From Syngnathus acus (Eukaryota > Chordata > Actinopteri > Syngnathiformes > Syngnathidae): DNA of 64,000 nucleotides. Below, one piece after another: positions 32,234 to 45,700 of the stretch; position 1 is the stretch's first letter, and each line of letters starts with the position of its first letter. The translations under genes and the position numbers were made by a program. The notes beneath the pieces were generated by a model. The model was given only the letters and a program-made list of their open reading frames with translations, ran no database searches and was not told the DNA's origin. The stretch is from contig NC_051106.1 of the NCBI RefSeq assembly GCF_901709675.1, positions 5,220,001-5,284,000 of the forward strand. Reading direction: 5' to 3'.

Positions 32234-35200
32234 AAAGCCCTGAGTTGAGTTTCACATCCCTTTAAAAGTAGACACCACCTTTGACCTCTGTGAATGCTGT
32301 CTTGTTAGGAGTCACAGCAGGTCCGTCTGTCCAGAAAGGAATGTGTGGGAGTGTGTCATTTTAATGCACACACAGTAAAATGAGAGGTCCTCTTCTTCAT
32401 CTCATCCACATCTCCTCCAATGTCTCTGTGGATACTTGCATAATTAAGCTTGTGTTTGTTTTTCGGTTTAAACTTAATTAACTCCTTAATGCGCCTATGT
32501 AAACACAACAAAATGGGGGAGCACAACAAAACAACAACAACACATGAACTCTACTGCAGCAAATGAAAGCACTACGGGGATTCCAACTGATTTATTCATA
32601 TTTACAAAGTCCTCCATGCCTTAGGTGATGTCTTTGCCATTGAACGCATTAATATGAATCACTGCTTGCTTATTTTATTCATTTTTTGCGCATATCGTGA
32701 CGGTATGCGCTCAACTCCTTTTTTTATTGTGTATGTCAAGAACACATATCAATAGTGCACTCGGATACTGTTGACCCTTCAACGTCTATTGCTGTGAAAG
32801 TGCTGCAATTTGGAATTAACCCAACATTTTGTTGAACAATATTCTTCGAATGTAAAACTTAACTTTATCTTACTTTTTTTCTTTGTGATGCTGCCAGAAG
32901 AAATGGAGCTTGTTGTTCAGTACATCACGAACAAGCGACTCATTTTCAATTACAGATATTATTTTTTCTTACAAAGTAGATATTGGATTACATACACTAC
33001 ACAACACTTCCACGCCTCATTTGAATAAAAATGATTAATATGCAAAAAACACCTTGAGCGGATTACCACTCTACGTCAGTTGGGCATCTTCAAAAGGATA
33101 AGTAGTTTTACTCTGTATTAGTTTTAATATACAGTAAAGCTTTTATTATGGCCACCGGCTGATCATGGAACAAATGTATTCACTTTAGATGATTGCCTGT
33201 CGGAAATAATATATATTTTTTAATTAGAACAACTTAGAAGCCAACCAGCTCGTGCCGCTTCCACTTTGGTAGTTTCACTGTATAAAACTTTAAACTTTGT
33301 CAAAAAAAGTGTGGCCTCTGTGACCGCTCCTTAAATGTTTGCTAAAAGGGGGGAACGACTGGCCAGCTCCCATCATGCCTCAGAATGTCTCTGCATAGTG
33401 ATCAAACAATGAAATTTAATCAGTAGCCTCTAGTCCACTCCACATAAAAATGTGTTCTCTAATATAAAGTTCATTTCTATGAATATTAAAGCAGCATATC
33501 ATCTGCTGAATATTTCATTTGATCTCCACCTTTAATAATGCACAATGAGAGATTGTACATTCCCCCACTTTGCCTATATACGACGACTTTGTCCATTTTT
33601 GCGTAGTACGTACATCATACGCTGCCTTGCAAGTTAAGCTATCTGTAATAAAGCTATCGTGAAAATGACACGTTCAGTAGCGGATATCACACTGACTGCT
33701 TTGGGCGCATTGGCTGTCAGGCTGAAATGGAGTCGATAGGAATGATGGTTTAAGTAAATGTCGAGAGTGAAGCATTGCTTGACATCTGCTCCATCTGGGT
33801 AATTATTAGATTTAACTTTTAAATGAGCTGGGAAGTAAGAAAGCTTGTTGGCAGTAGAGCAGCAGCTTTTTCTACAAGTAGAGCAAAAATTGATTGCCTC
33901 CTCCAATAGAGAACCCCAATATTAAAAGTTAAAGAAACAAAGATGTTGAACTTAGTTACGTAAGTGGCTACATGAGCTCCCTGCAAGGCTTCAAATGCTT
34001 ATGCAGTTTAATTGTGTGACATTATAAAGATGCAAATGAAGTGTGTAGACATGGCAACCCTGTTAGAAAAAAAGGCCCGAGGCTGTCTCCCCTTTGTTTC
34101 CTTCCACATCAGCCTTCTTCTAATTATATTATCGCCGTCATTTTAGTTACTTGCCGCGCTTTCGTTTTGTGCACACCCCCACTCCAAATGCTTTTGTATG
34201 GCACAGTCATCAAGGTGATAATTGCATTTCAGTCCCCAGTAAGAGACATTCTTAATTATTTCAGCATTAGGCGATAGTTATACAGGCAATTATTGCTTGA
34301 CTTCACAATTATATACTTTGTTGGATTGTCTTTTATCAGCGGGACACAAAGAGCTTTTTTTTGCACCTGTCAAGAGGGGCACCAGTGTTTTTTTTATTTA
34401 TTTATATATATATGCAAAAGATAAGTGATGTGACACAGTTTGTATGGATCCATTCAAATGTAAACATTGCATGTTGGGTTGTGGAGCTTTCAAGCAAGCT
34501 TTCAAGCCATGAAAAGCATCTTGATTGCTCTCTTTGGACACTGGAGGTCTGGTTCTTTCCCCTTTTCAATTCTTTAGTTTCAAACCTAAACCTGGTCACT
34601 CCATTTTAGATTTTGGAAGACATTTTCCTCAAGCAAAACATGTAAATAAAGTCACTGGTGTGACATATGGTGAGACTTGATTGCAGATCCAAATATGTGA
34701 TTGCCTAACAATAGTTAAAAAAAATAAAACCCTGCATTACCATCTGTAATGACTACTAAAGACGATGCTCACTTCAACACTGATGTTTATTTTCTCCATG
34801 CCGGTGCTTAAAATGCAGATTTGATAGAATTCATGCCTCAAATGTTTAATTAATACACAGTTGGTTGTCCCAATTGTACTGTTTTGTCATTCCCGTAGCA
34901 ACCGTGGATCCTCCCCGTGACCCTAAACATCCCTTGCACATAAGATATGATGCTAATAAGCAATATTCATATTCCTTACGGTTCCTAATTTGTTTCAGGC
35001 CTAATTATGCGGCGGCACCCACCTGGCTGCCCCTCACGGTGCCACATTCCGCCTTCTCTAAAGTCTTGGAGCGGGCATCAAAGCCACCTGGTTTTGATGA
35101 AGTCTTGGCACTGCTCCGTCTTGGCTTCGGTTTAAGCGGGATTAGAGTGTTGCATCTTAGAAAAAGGCTGCGCTCTTCATCTCTGCATCGCATGATAACT

Positions 35201-36421
35201 GAAAAGTTAGCAGACTACTAATGGGATATTGAGTTTTATATGCCACTCTATACACATCAAACAGTTGGATTGATAAATTTGGGAATGCTCCAAAATCATC
35301 AAAATGGAATGCAACAATTATGCATGTTGTGGATATATGGAACTAAATGGTGTCCAGGATTTACTTGTTGAAGGTTTCGGTGCCTCCCTAAGGACTTGGG
35401 ATGTCATCAATGTCAATTTTTTTTTTTTTTTTTTGTGGGTGGTGTCAGAGACCCTCATAAGTTTTTATCGCTACTTAGAAGTACCGGTCTATATAGTAAA
35501 GTGCTGCTTATGCAAACAAGACCAGTCACGGTCCAGTCTTTGGACAGAGCAGTTTGTGCTTGCCAGAAGCTAAATTAGGATCAGTTATTAGCAGTCAGCT
35601 CACCAGATGTCGACTTCAATAAACACACATTTCATGACGCCTAATGGATTGGACAGAACAGACTAGTGAGGGGTATGGAGCCAATATTTAAATGAAAGTA
35701 AATTCACTTCAGCTGTCCGCAGATGTGCATTTACATTCTCTGCTAACGGCCAATTTATTATAATTCTGTTCTTAATTATTGTCCTGTAACTGCCAAGCTG
35801 GGCTGGTCTCTAGCTTTAATATTGATCCATGTAAACAGCACATCGCTGATGCAGCCAAAACAACTTTGTATACTTTAATTACAGGAAATAAAAACACACA
35901 CAACTGCCTCGCTACCCATGTACATAGCAAGTGCTACTGCTCACCTCCTCATAAACGCAAGCAATATTAAACCACAACATCTCGACAGAATGCTGCAAAA
36001 TAAAAATGGATGAAAAAAGAAACTCCAGCCAAATGATGGCATTTAATCAAAATGCAATCACGCCAAAATCAAAAACACCTCATCTACCACACCCACCACA
36101 AGAGTCGTTTTGCATGCAGCAAGACATACATCAAAACAACAATGTGGACACCAAAGATCAAATTACACCTCCCAGTATGAGCCGCATTGATAAGCCCGAT
36201 GTCACTAGGAATCTAATCAAAATCTAAATTGTGCCCTACTAAAACGGCCCCTTGATTAGTTCTCCAATAAAATCCATTTCCTGCCCCTGTGCCTATTTTA
36301 GGCCGTTTATTTCCCCTGTGGTATCAAGCAATAGCCCCTTTCCCAGGACTTCCATCTCCGAAGCCTGCTGTGATGTGTGTCTGTCTTCAGTACTTTACAA
36401 GAGCTTGATGCTTCTGTCTGA

Positions 36422-36441
36422 CCCCCCCCCCCCCCCCCCCC
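36422..36441. repeat. Poly(C) run of 20
   Basis: Twenty consecutive C. Length polymorphism or sequencing error is likely here. Confidence 0.9.
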
Positions 36442-36658
36442 GATCATTCCAGCCCTACTATTAGCTTTTCCAATATTCACTGCTGCCACTACCTTTTGTG
36501 TCCACCCTGAGCACGACTAAACAGGCAGCGTTTTTCACAAGATTGCGCTGCCTTTTCCTCCTCTGCGCTGTCCTGAATTGTAGAGCTGTCTTGCAGAGAG
36601 CAAAATGGCGCACGTGTAATAGGCATCCATTTGCTCTTCCTGTCACAAGATGGGATAC

Positions 36659-36856
36659 CATGAATCATTCACCCAAAAAAAAATGACTTCCTGATTTAAA
36701 AAGAAAAAATGTTTTTTCTTTAAAAATATGTGAAGACGAGTCTTCTCTGTATTTTTAGGGAGATTTAATTTGCTGGCATGAATCATTCAACAAAAAAATA
36801 CGACTTTGTGATTAAAAAAAGGGGTTTCTTTAAAAATATGGGAAGATGAGTCTTCT
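36659..36856. repeat. Local degenerate duplication, period 118 bp
   Basis: The segments 36659-36746 and 36777-36856 both run from CATGAATCATTCA through an A-rich tract and TTTCTTTAAAAATATG to a GAAGA-GAGTCTTCT block. Small indels separate them. The GAAGACGAGTCTTC word is itself nearly palindromic. Confidence 0.75.
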
Positions 36857-39598
36857 GTCTTCTCACTTTTAGTTTTTCTTTTAAAATATTTGAAGACCAA
36901 AAAAAACGGCATACTTCAAATTATGTTGAACTGTTAGTCATAACTTTTTACCATTCCCGACTACGAATATTGGTCATTCATTTAATTGCTGATATCTGTT
37001 GATTGGGCCTTTATAATGTGTTAAACTAATTAATAACCAATTAAAAAAATAAATAATTATGATGCCTCAATTTCAAAGATAAAATTCAGTTTACCAAAAT
37101 CCTATACCAGCACCTTATCTTCTCCAGTTAGTAAAGGGTTAACTGCCACAAATCCCCCAATCCATTACAGAAGAGCAATTTATCATTGCATGGACAAAAA
37201 GATAAATTGTTTACTCATTGTGTTTCAAAAGAGCCTCCACGGGCTAGATCCATCTCAGAGTGACAGTTTGACATGTGGGCGTAATTATGTGTCACGCATA
37301 TAAAGTTTACTAAAATAGAAATTGACTATCCTGAGATGTTTTACAGCAAAATTACCTCATTTACTGTATTGACATTATTGACCCCGTTACAGGCCTGTCG
37401 AAGGGATTCCGGTGACCTCGGCAAGCAAACACACTGGTACCGATCAATACGTCAGAGTTCAGGCGGCTCACGCGCATCACGTTGATTGCAGACCGAACTC
37501 CATTAAAAGTTTCCCAGGCCCAAAAGTCAAACGTCATTTTGGTTGGATATTTGAAGCAGAAGAAAAAAAATACGAATCTGGACTTTAATTGTAGGTGTGC
37601 CCAAGTCAATAAGTCAACCGGTTTGATGTTGTTGGTTTTTTTTTTTCCCATGGGGGAACCGGTGAGATTAGTCATTGAGGCCTGTAGCAACTACCCAATT
37701 CTGGTCATGTGACGTCTTATGTCGACATCTACTCCATCTTTGGGGGTGTCACTTGAGAGTAAAACACAATTTCAACATTACTCACTAGACCACTCCATCT
37801 TTTTTTTTCGACACTAAGAATACACTCACAGGAACACTTAAGTTAAACTGTACTGTATGTTTTTTAAACGCAGGTTTTGCCAAAACGATTCCCAAAGCTA
37901 AGCTGTTGGAACAGGAACGATGAAGCAATCATTATCAGAAATTGTAAATTACATTCTCCCTGTTGTCATATGAAAAAGTTGGTTTTCAATGTTGTCATTG
38001 AGCTTATTTTTGAACTTATATGACAGTAAAGAAGTAAAAGTTTTTATCGTGACAGATTGATTGGTTATATTGGTTATTTCCTATGTGGGATAAAAAAAAG
38101 AAAACGATTCAATATCCACAACTCTACCTTGCATCTTGAATGGGTTTGTGTTCACTCTCGGAAGTTCTACTGTATTCGAAGCACTTTACCCGGACATTTT
38201 ATGCAAGAACACCTGCCATTATCATTACTCTAATTGCCCATTTTGTCCTTCGAATGAGGGGCAAATTTAGCCTATTGAGTCGCTACCATAGTGTTGATTC
38301 AATTCAGTCATGGGTCTTAGAGGTCTGCAGTAATTGCATTCACAAATTGTCACACGCATCACATACTGCGCCGCTACCCCCTGATGGAGGTAGCAATCTA
38401 GTGCCATTTCCCCCCACTGTTACCACTGCATGTATTCTTCCTCCTTTTTCCCCTCGCAGCAGCCACAGTTCCATGCTCGTCTCATCAGTCACTTCCTCCA
38501 CTATCATCCCTTCATTCCTTCCCTTCGCAGGTTTTGCCCTCCTCTATTTACAAAGATAACGCAATAATGGGTCTTTTTGTGCTACCGACAGCCACTCAAC
38601 CTCTGTGACGGCGGCCCGGCCGGCAGATAAACAATTATTTTCCGTTATCGGGAACTGGTTACCGTTATTCTAATGAATGTCCCCCATCACCTTTTGCTTT
38701 GCTCGTCTCTGCTCCATCCTACAACTAATTCGACTGCTTGTGCATATGTGAGTGGTGGGATCGAGGAGAGGGGGGGCGGGGCTGATGTGTTTTGTGTGTT
38801 GACAGACAAATGGCCGCATAGTGCGAGTAGATAAAGGGGATGAAGCAGGCGTCGGGATAGGAAGGAGTCCATTTATGACCCCCACCTCTTTCTCTCTCGC
38901 TCTTTTTGCTGTCCAATGCAGTGACATGTGGGCCGACACTCTGCCCCATCATGACCCCCACTCCTGCCCCCCCTGCTCCTCCTTCTGTAGATATTTTTAT
39001 TCCTTGGCACCCCTGTATAGATAGGCCATTGGGTTCCTGTCTGCTGGGGCAGCTGGCCGCCATGAAGGATAAGTAGATTCAATCGGGCGTTGCAAATCAA
39101 CTTTTCCACCAGCATCCTGGGAAGAACTGATAATACCGGTTTCTAATATCGCGACCTGTCTGGCAGAAAGGGAGAGAAAAAGGAAGAGTGCATTGGAGGA
39201 AAGAGTGCAATGAACACATTGATTTGATACAGCTAATAGTTAGTTGATAAGCACCTTGGTGTTGAGTGAAAAAAATGAAAGGTGCGCAGCAGAGTGAAAC
39301 AGATTTGGTCCGTCTTATTTTTTTTTGGTCTCTTTTCCATTACGGTTTGGACATGTATCACAGGCATCGGGTTAGCGAGGTGTTTTTCGAGGTGACCCTT
39401 CACTGCCAGGTTCCAACCACTTCTCATTTGAACACAGTAAATGAACAAACAGCTTGTTGCTCGTATGGATATGACGTCACCTGACTTGCCAGATGGTTAA
39501 GTTTCATGAATCCATCCATTTGGGAAGTTACAGACACATATTTTGAGATTTTAAAAGTTAAATTTCACTACAATCAGATATCTTTCTTTCTCGTATCC

Positions 39599-39603
<5 letters not shown>
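36857..39603. other. Non-coding stretch, no gene recognised
   Basis: It contains simple T- and A-runs and mixed sequence. Open frames of up to 139 codons (near 38140-38559) have no splice context or recognisable similarity. Confidence 0.45.

Positions 39604-39638
<35 letters not shown>
39604..39638. repeat. Poly(A) run of 35
   Basis: Thirty-five consecutive A. It could be the tail of a decayed retroposon, but no duplication or retroposon body is recognisable next to it. Confidence 0.9.
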
Positions 39639-39640
<2 letters not shown>

Positions 39641-42490
39641 ATCAGAGGCTCCGGTATTCGGGTTTGTCGTACTGGGTCAGATAGCACCTATTGAGTCCAT
39701 CTCGTTTGAGCGAAACGTGACCTTTCCCATTGGTGACGGTGAAACCAATGGCAGTGCTAATGAGACACTGACGTGACGTGACAGCCAGGGGTGGCAAGCA
39801 ATTACTCCACCAAAGAAAACTACAAATGGATGTAGGCAGGAAGAAGCACTCCATACCCGCACAAATCTTTCAAATGAAACTCAAAACATCTTTTGAATCT
39901 GCTGTTATTCTAATGGTAGTTCAAGTTTCATAGAAAAGAAAATATTGCCACAATTACAACAAGTCTAAATTGAGTTTTGGAAAAGGTTCATCCTGGACAC
40001 TGATCAGAAAATCAGCGATATTGACGGGTGGAGACACAAGGCCAAAAAAACAAGACTGCCTTTCATGTAATAAATGGTCAAAGTCAGCCTGCCTGGGTTT
40101 CAGTCAGCTCCTTAAACCAACAAAGTCACATTCTTGCGGCTTAGTGATTGATGCATCTAAATCTCGATGGAAGTGCCTTGACAGATGCCAGCACAGGTGA
40201 CTTTCATCAGCATGAACTCAGTCACCCGAGAAGGACTTGCGGGTTCACTTAGACGTCCGGATCTCGGAATGTCTGCTCACCGTGTTGCCTGATGTGACCC
40301 ATTTATTGACGCTGTCGTCAGCTGACCCGTTTGAAGTCTGCCTTGAGTAATTTGGACTTGTTGCTGCGGTATTGATAACGGCTGAGAAGGTCTGGAAAAA
40401 ATGTCTGGAGTAACACGGAATAATTCAACACCGTGTTTTGCTTTTCTGATCATCTTACTGTTGCTAATGAGAAGCGATGCTCATCCGGGGCAGCTTCTCT
40501 GATCCACTGTAACATTTCAAGTGAGGTGACTTTGAGGGTAGTGTCAGTAAATCAATTAAGACCTCCGTCGATAAATTACCTGGCAGAAGATAATAAGAAG
40601 TCCTGTACGGTGCCACTTCCTATACTCCTGCATTTGACTTTGACAGATTGATGGCAAATGCTATAAACACTGATTTGGTTTGTTCATTTGTTAGTTGTTT
40701 CTCCCTCAATATACTCAAGGTCATTAAAATCCCAGTGCTTTGTAATTGATTGATGCTCAGCTGAATTTATGTTGCAATACATGAAGGATGACAGTGAATA
40801 ATTAGAAATTTCTCTTCCCTTTAAATTTACGAGGGATGCTGCTGTAGAGGTAAAATGACAAAGAATAAAATAAATGGGCAGACCCGAAGATGCAGATCCA
40901 TTTGACATCAGGGTCAGTGCTCTACCAAATTCTACACCAGTGCCAAGATCCACATAGTTATTACATCAAAGCAAGTGCATGGAGTATTACAATAATCCAG
41001 AGGTGATGTGGGTGTATCACACATGGAATAAAAAAAAAAAACGCAGTAGGGAAGTGGGGTCGGGACCTTCCGGCTGCCGCCTGGGTGATAAAAGGAGGAT
41101 TTGTGCAGAGAACAAAGCAGGAGAGGTGGAGCACCTTGGAGTGACAACGTGTGAACAACAACTAGTATCAAGTCGGTCCGACACAACTAAAAAGACACTT
41201 GGGAAAAATATAAGGCTGCTTGGTGGAGAAAAAGCAATTGCGAAATTCTCGCCTAGCCATCTTGTAAACATGGCCACCGTCTATCGCAGAGGACAGAGAA
41301 TTCCAAAGAAAGCTAAACGCTAAAGCTTCACCTCATTTACTTTGATCGTGGACTCTTAGCAAATTAGGATGAACAATTTTACTTAACATCAAGCGCTTCA
41401 ATTGGATAGTTTGACTTTCTTTAGTGGGAATATACGCCGGGTTCCAACGGGATGAATCAAAGGGATGAGAAGGGAGTTATTCCTTTGTTGCAAAGGCCAC
41501 TTGGTTGAGATTGAGCTCACTGCGATGCCTCCGAGGAATCGGCGTGCGGCGTTGCTATTGATCTGTCTGTGGAAAGTTTCTGCTGAGTGATTCCACGGAT
41601 GAAGCAGCAATGCATTTTTAACGGCTAGCCCGAGTCCAGACTGGACATGTAGCATTTATCTATCCGTGTAAACCTAATTATAGCAATTCCGCAATCGGGG
41701 GAAAAAATGCTTGACTTTCTTATTGGTGTTTTGAAATGTTTTGGATCTCTTAATTGCTACTCTTACATTCGTGATTGATGGCCAACTCTAATGGGGAAGT
41801 GTTGCAGCACTGATGGGAAGCAGAGGTCACTCTAAATTGTTATTTCAAATACAGTGTGAGACGCTCTCAACGTTTCCTTCTCCTCCCTGTATTCTTAACA
41901 GTCATCCATTGTGGTGCCTATGACAAGAAAATAATATATTTCTTGCAGAGTCTATCAGAGACTTTGAAGGCAGGCAGAAGAGATGCTAGATCAATATGTT
42001 TCAGGAAACTGCGAGTGTTGTTTTTTCTTTTCTTTCCCAGCTGCATTTCCACCTTCCTTTTGAGTTGTTTTGACCTTGATCTCCGAGCAGATACGTTTGC
42101 TCCGCTCCCCCCAGCTTTCAGCACTCCGTGATTATCCCGTACGGCAAGAAAGATAACCTGTGTGGTGCGCCCGCCCGCCCGCCGGCACCGCCTGCACCAC
42201 CACCCCTTGCTGCTCTCGCCATTATCTTGCCGATCCGCCAGCAGAACAAAAGATGTCACTGCACGGCCATTGCACACCTTCATCCTGAGCGTACCCCTCA
42301 TTATTTTTATTCCCTTGCTGTTGAACGGTTCAAGTTGATAATTGAATTGAAATGAAGAAAAGGCTAAATGAAAAGTGTTCCTTGGTTACTACATTGATAC
42401 TGTTGTTATGGTGATGGTTTTTGTCCTAAAACTGCCATGACTGGAATGAAGAAGGTGATATTAGATCAAAATAAATTCAATATTATTTAG
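39639..42490. other. Non-coding stretch, no gene recognised
   Basis: No coding signal, RNA gene or clear repeat seen apart from short A/T-runs and a CCCGCC-rich patch at about 42165-42190. Confidence 0.4.
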
Positions 42491-42745
42491 TACAGGGGCT
42501 CCTTGATTTATGATGGAAGTTTTGTTCCTACAACATTCTGCAACCCTCTTTTGATTTAAGTCACATGACTTAGACTTTGTAAAACCAAGGTGACAGTATA
42601 AATTAAATGATTAGCAGTAATAATAAAAAAAAATGAACAGACTTCACTCAGCATGATTATTGCTGATCAATTTAAATATTGTATTTATGATTCTGTTCCG
42701 TAATTTTAACCAAGTAATCCAAGTTGCAAATGTATGACGAGATAT
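42491..42745. repeat. Possible DNA-transposon relic
   Basis: The left end, TACAGGGGCTCCTTGATTTA followed by GTTTTGTTCCTAC, resembles the terminus of a short dispersed DNA repeat. A weakly inverted counterpart (GTATGACGAGATATCC) lies near 42732. It is diverged and its boundaries are approximate. Confidence 0.35.
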
Positions 42746-45700
42746 CCAAAACAAACATCTAGTCAGGGTTATCCCTAGATGATTGCTCAAAAAGAGCGTC
42801 CCGTTGAGGCGTCAGTAGACAGCAACACATGTTGTGACAGTTCACACGGAACGATTCAATCATGCAAATATCAAATGATATGCCACAGCCGGGGAGCATT
42901 CCGACTGAAAACAAAATCAGGGGGAATTAGCATTTTTCAGCCGCGCTTCAATCTGTGGTCTCTTATGGGGGTTTGCAGGCAGGCAGAGCATAAAGCTACA
43001 GCCAGAGAAATGTGAAATGCTTTTAGAGCCAATTGTCTCCATGCACTAGTGGCTGCTTTCAACTGACTGCTAAGTCAAGCAAAGGGAATCATCTACACTT
43101 ACATTTGGCTGTGCGGCTGACCAACTGGCTGACTGCCTGATGCGTAATGCTTTCAAGGTTGATGGACATATTGGAATATTTTAAAGGCAGAGGTCCCAAA
43201 TAAGCAGCTGGCTGCCGAGCTATGGATTCTATTATTCTGTTATTAGGAACATTTTTATTTGGATCTATTTTTTTAGTTTAAGCAAAAATAAAATCGACCA
43301 ACATTTCAGATTTTTTAATTAATACAGAAAAGCTTCACGAGCATTAATTAATTTTTATTCTGATTATTTAAAAATCCACCCATCTGTTGTCACCCTAATT
43401 AATATGGCAGAGTTAAAGCCTACTCTGGATAACTTTAGGTGAGATGCAACTTCGATTAGATGCCAGGGCACACGTAAAAAAACACATTCACACTTTCATT
43501 CACACTTGAGTGAATTAAAATATGTTTTTAGAATGCGTAGGAAGAGAAAAACCTTGACTGCATTCGTTGCGAAATATTTTCTCTAAAAACTTTGTTGATT
43601 TATTTGCAGATGGCAAAAATAATTATTTTGGGGTGTTTAATATTCAGGATTTTTTTTTTTAAATATATTTTTTTCCCTTATTCCAGAAACTAGCGTACAA
43701 ATATACAAACCAATATACGTAAGATGTACCTTGTTTAGTATGCGCATCACTGCTCCGAACAAGTTGTACAAGTAATATCAACAGTATCAGTCCTGTTTAG
43801 CACAGACGTGACAACAGCTGCTAGCCAAAATGCATTACATTTTCATTATGACCAGAGCAATGTGGCAGGCACATTGCTAGGTGCACTCCTGGTGCACCCC
43901 ATTTATTCTGAATGAAGAGGTGGCTGCTGCAGTTCAATGACCTCTTATCTGATGCTGTGTGGCTGTCATTGAAGCCATCAGAGTGAAAGGATTAAGCTTG
44001 CCTCGTATCGATACGAGTCCTGAATGGACCTAAACGTACTTTGTATACACACTCGCACACAATACGGTTCGTCCTTCTGAAAAACATTAGAAAGGAGTAT
44101 TAGGTCAAAGCTTCTCGATAGGAAGATATGTTTTCATCTCGGGAGCAGATGAGGGAAAAGAGGAAAGTCAATAGTGTTCCCTCAACTAGATATTAAACAA
44201 ATCAGCCGTGGACGCCGCTCCATCCTTGGGTGTCGATAATACAATGAGATCATATTAAGTGTCCGCCACACAACATTTACAGCATGTGCTAGGGAAAGGG
44301 AGGAGTACTTATGGGTGGCTCCATCTCACTGATCACTACTTTTGAAGATCTAAACTCGCGTTTCGCAAATGTTAGAAGAAGGTTAAGAAGATTAAAAGCG
44401 ACTTGGAGTTCTGTGAAATGACTGTAAGCTCTAATGACCTTCAGAAAGCATCCTTAAACAAAATAGAACCTCCATGCATGATTTCACTAGCATATTAAAT
44501 ATTTATGTGCACGGAAATTCTGATCGCACTTGCACAAGTGACAAAATGAACAGTGTGTTTAATCAATTCAAAAGCCAATATTGCCTTCGTGACCTAACAA
44601 CGCCGACGGTCTAATGAATCGAAGCCTCCGGTTGTCTTTTTATTTCGGCATCGATGGTCGTAATTACACAAAGGCCTGCTTTTTAAAAGTCCTCCAATGC
44701 AGGATTTCATCAGCTCGGACTAAATTACTTTCCTAGCATGCATAATGTATTTTTACTGTCTTTATGCATCTCGCTGAAAGATCCCCAAATTTATGTCAAA
44801 GATGTTTTACCAGTGACTGTGGACACTTTATTATTTGAAACCTTGACATTTAAGCAGTTTTAATGTGACATTTGAGGGCGACCTCTAAAATTTTTAAGAT
44901 GATCTCTTTACAGTTTAGGAATAAAACAGGCACGTACTTGATGACTGAATGGATTGACGTTCGTTTGGAAAATTGTTTTTTGTGGGAGGACAGCAACATA
45001 TCTCCTGTAGTTAATCATAAGTTGAAGATATCCAAGTAGCTGTTTCGTACATGTGACGAGCGGGAGAACTTCATTTTTATTTATTTTAATTTTATTCATT
45101 TAGCTTTTTGGGGATTTTTCTTTTATTCAATTGTGTTGGTTATCTGACGCATACGGGATGTCTGGGATAGAGTCAATCAAACAAACTGTATTAATAACAT
45201 TCCTAAAATGCCCTCAACTAATTTTTAAAATAGAAAATCGTATACTAGCGTGTTTATCTATTCCCACTGTAAATTCTCTGCTACATATTGCTGGCTGTTG
45301 CTTCAGTGTGAAATTCATCGGTTCAATAAATTCAACAGCAACAAATCTACTGGGTAAACTTTGTTCAACTTGTAACAACACGGATGGATTGTTCATCATG
45401 TTACCGTTACCAATCTCTCGCCGTTCATTTAAATAAAAAAAACATCTCCAAGGGAGAAATATTGACTGTTGGAACCTGATGGTGTCATAACTAAGTCAGC
45501 ATCTTCATTTACCATCCATAATTCAGTCCAGCAAGGCACTTACTGTCTCGGAATAAATTGGAATATTTAAACAAACATATATATGCCTCGTGGCATTTAA
45601 ATAAGTAATACATCTGCCTCCCAAGTGTTCTCAATTCTTGGGCGAGTAAACCCGGTATACAAGTTTGATGCGCCGCTCACCAGAATGAGTGTTTTATTTT

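Larger units (their letters stand above)
29865..36421. other. Long non-coding stretch with two possible host exons
   Basis: Apart from the two acceptor-preceded open stretches listed separately, I see no coding signal. The sequence is AT-rich, with T-runs at about 31712-31724 and 35418-35435. Confidence 0.4.

Noticed and set aside
34865-35221. 118-codon frame with an acceptor-like TTTGTTTCAG near 35000
   Set aside because: Its length is within chance expectation for six frames of AT-rich DNA. No similarity was recognised, and the acceptor lies inside an already open frame.
39604-39638. Poly(A) run as evidence of a processed retrogene or SINE
   Set aside because: No gene-like or tRNA-derived body lies before it and no flanking duplication was found.
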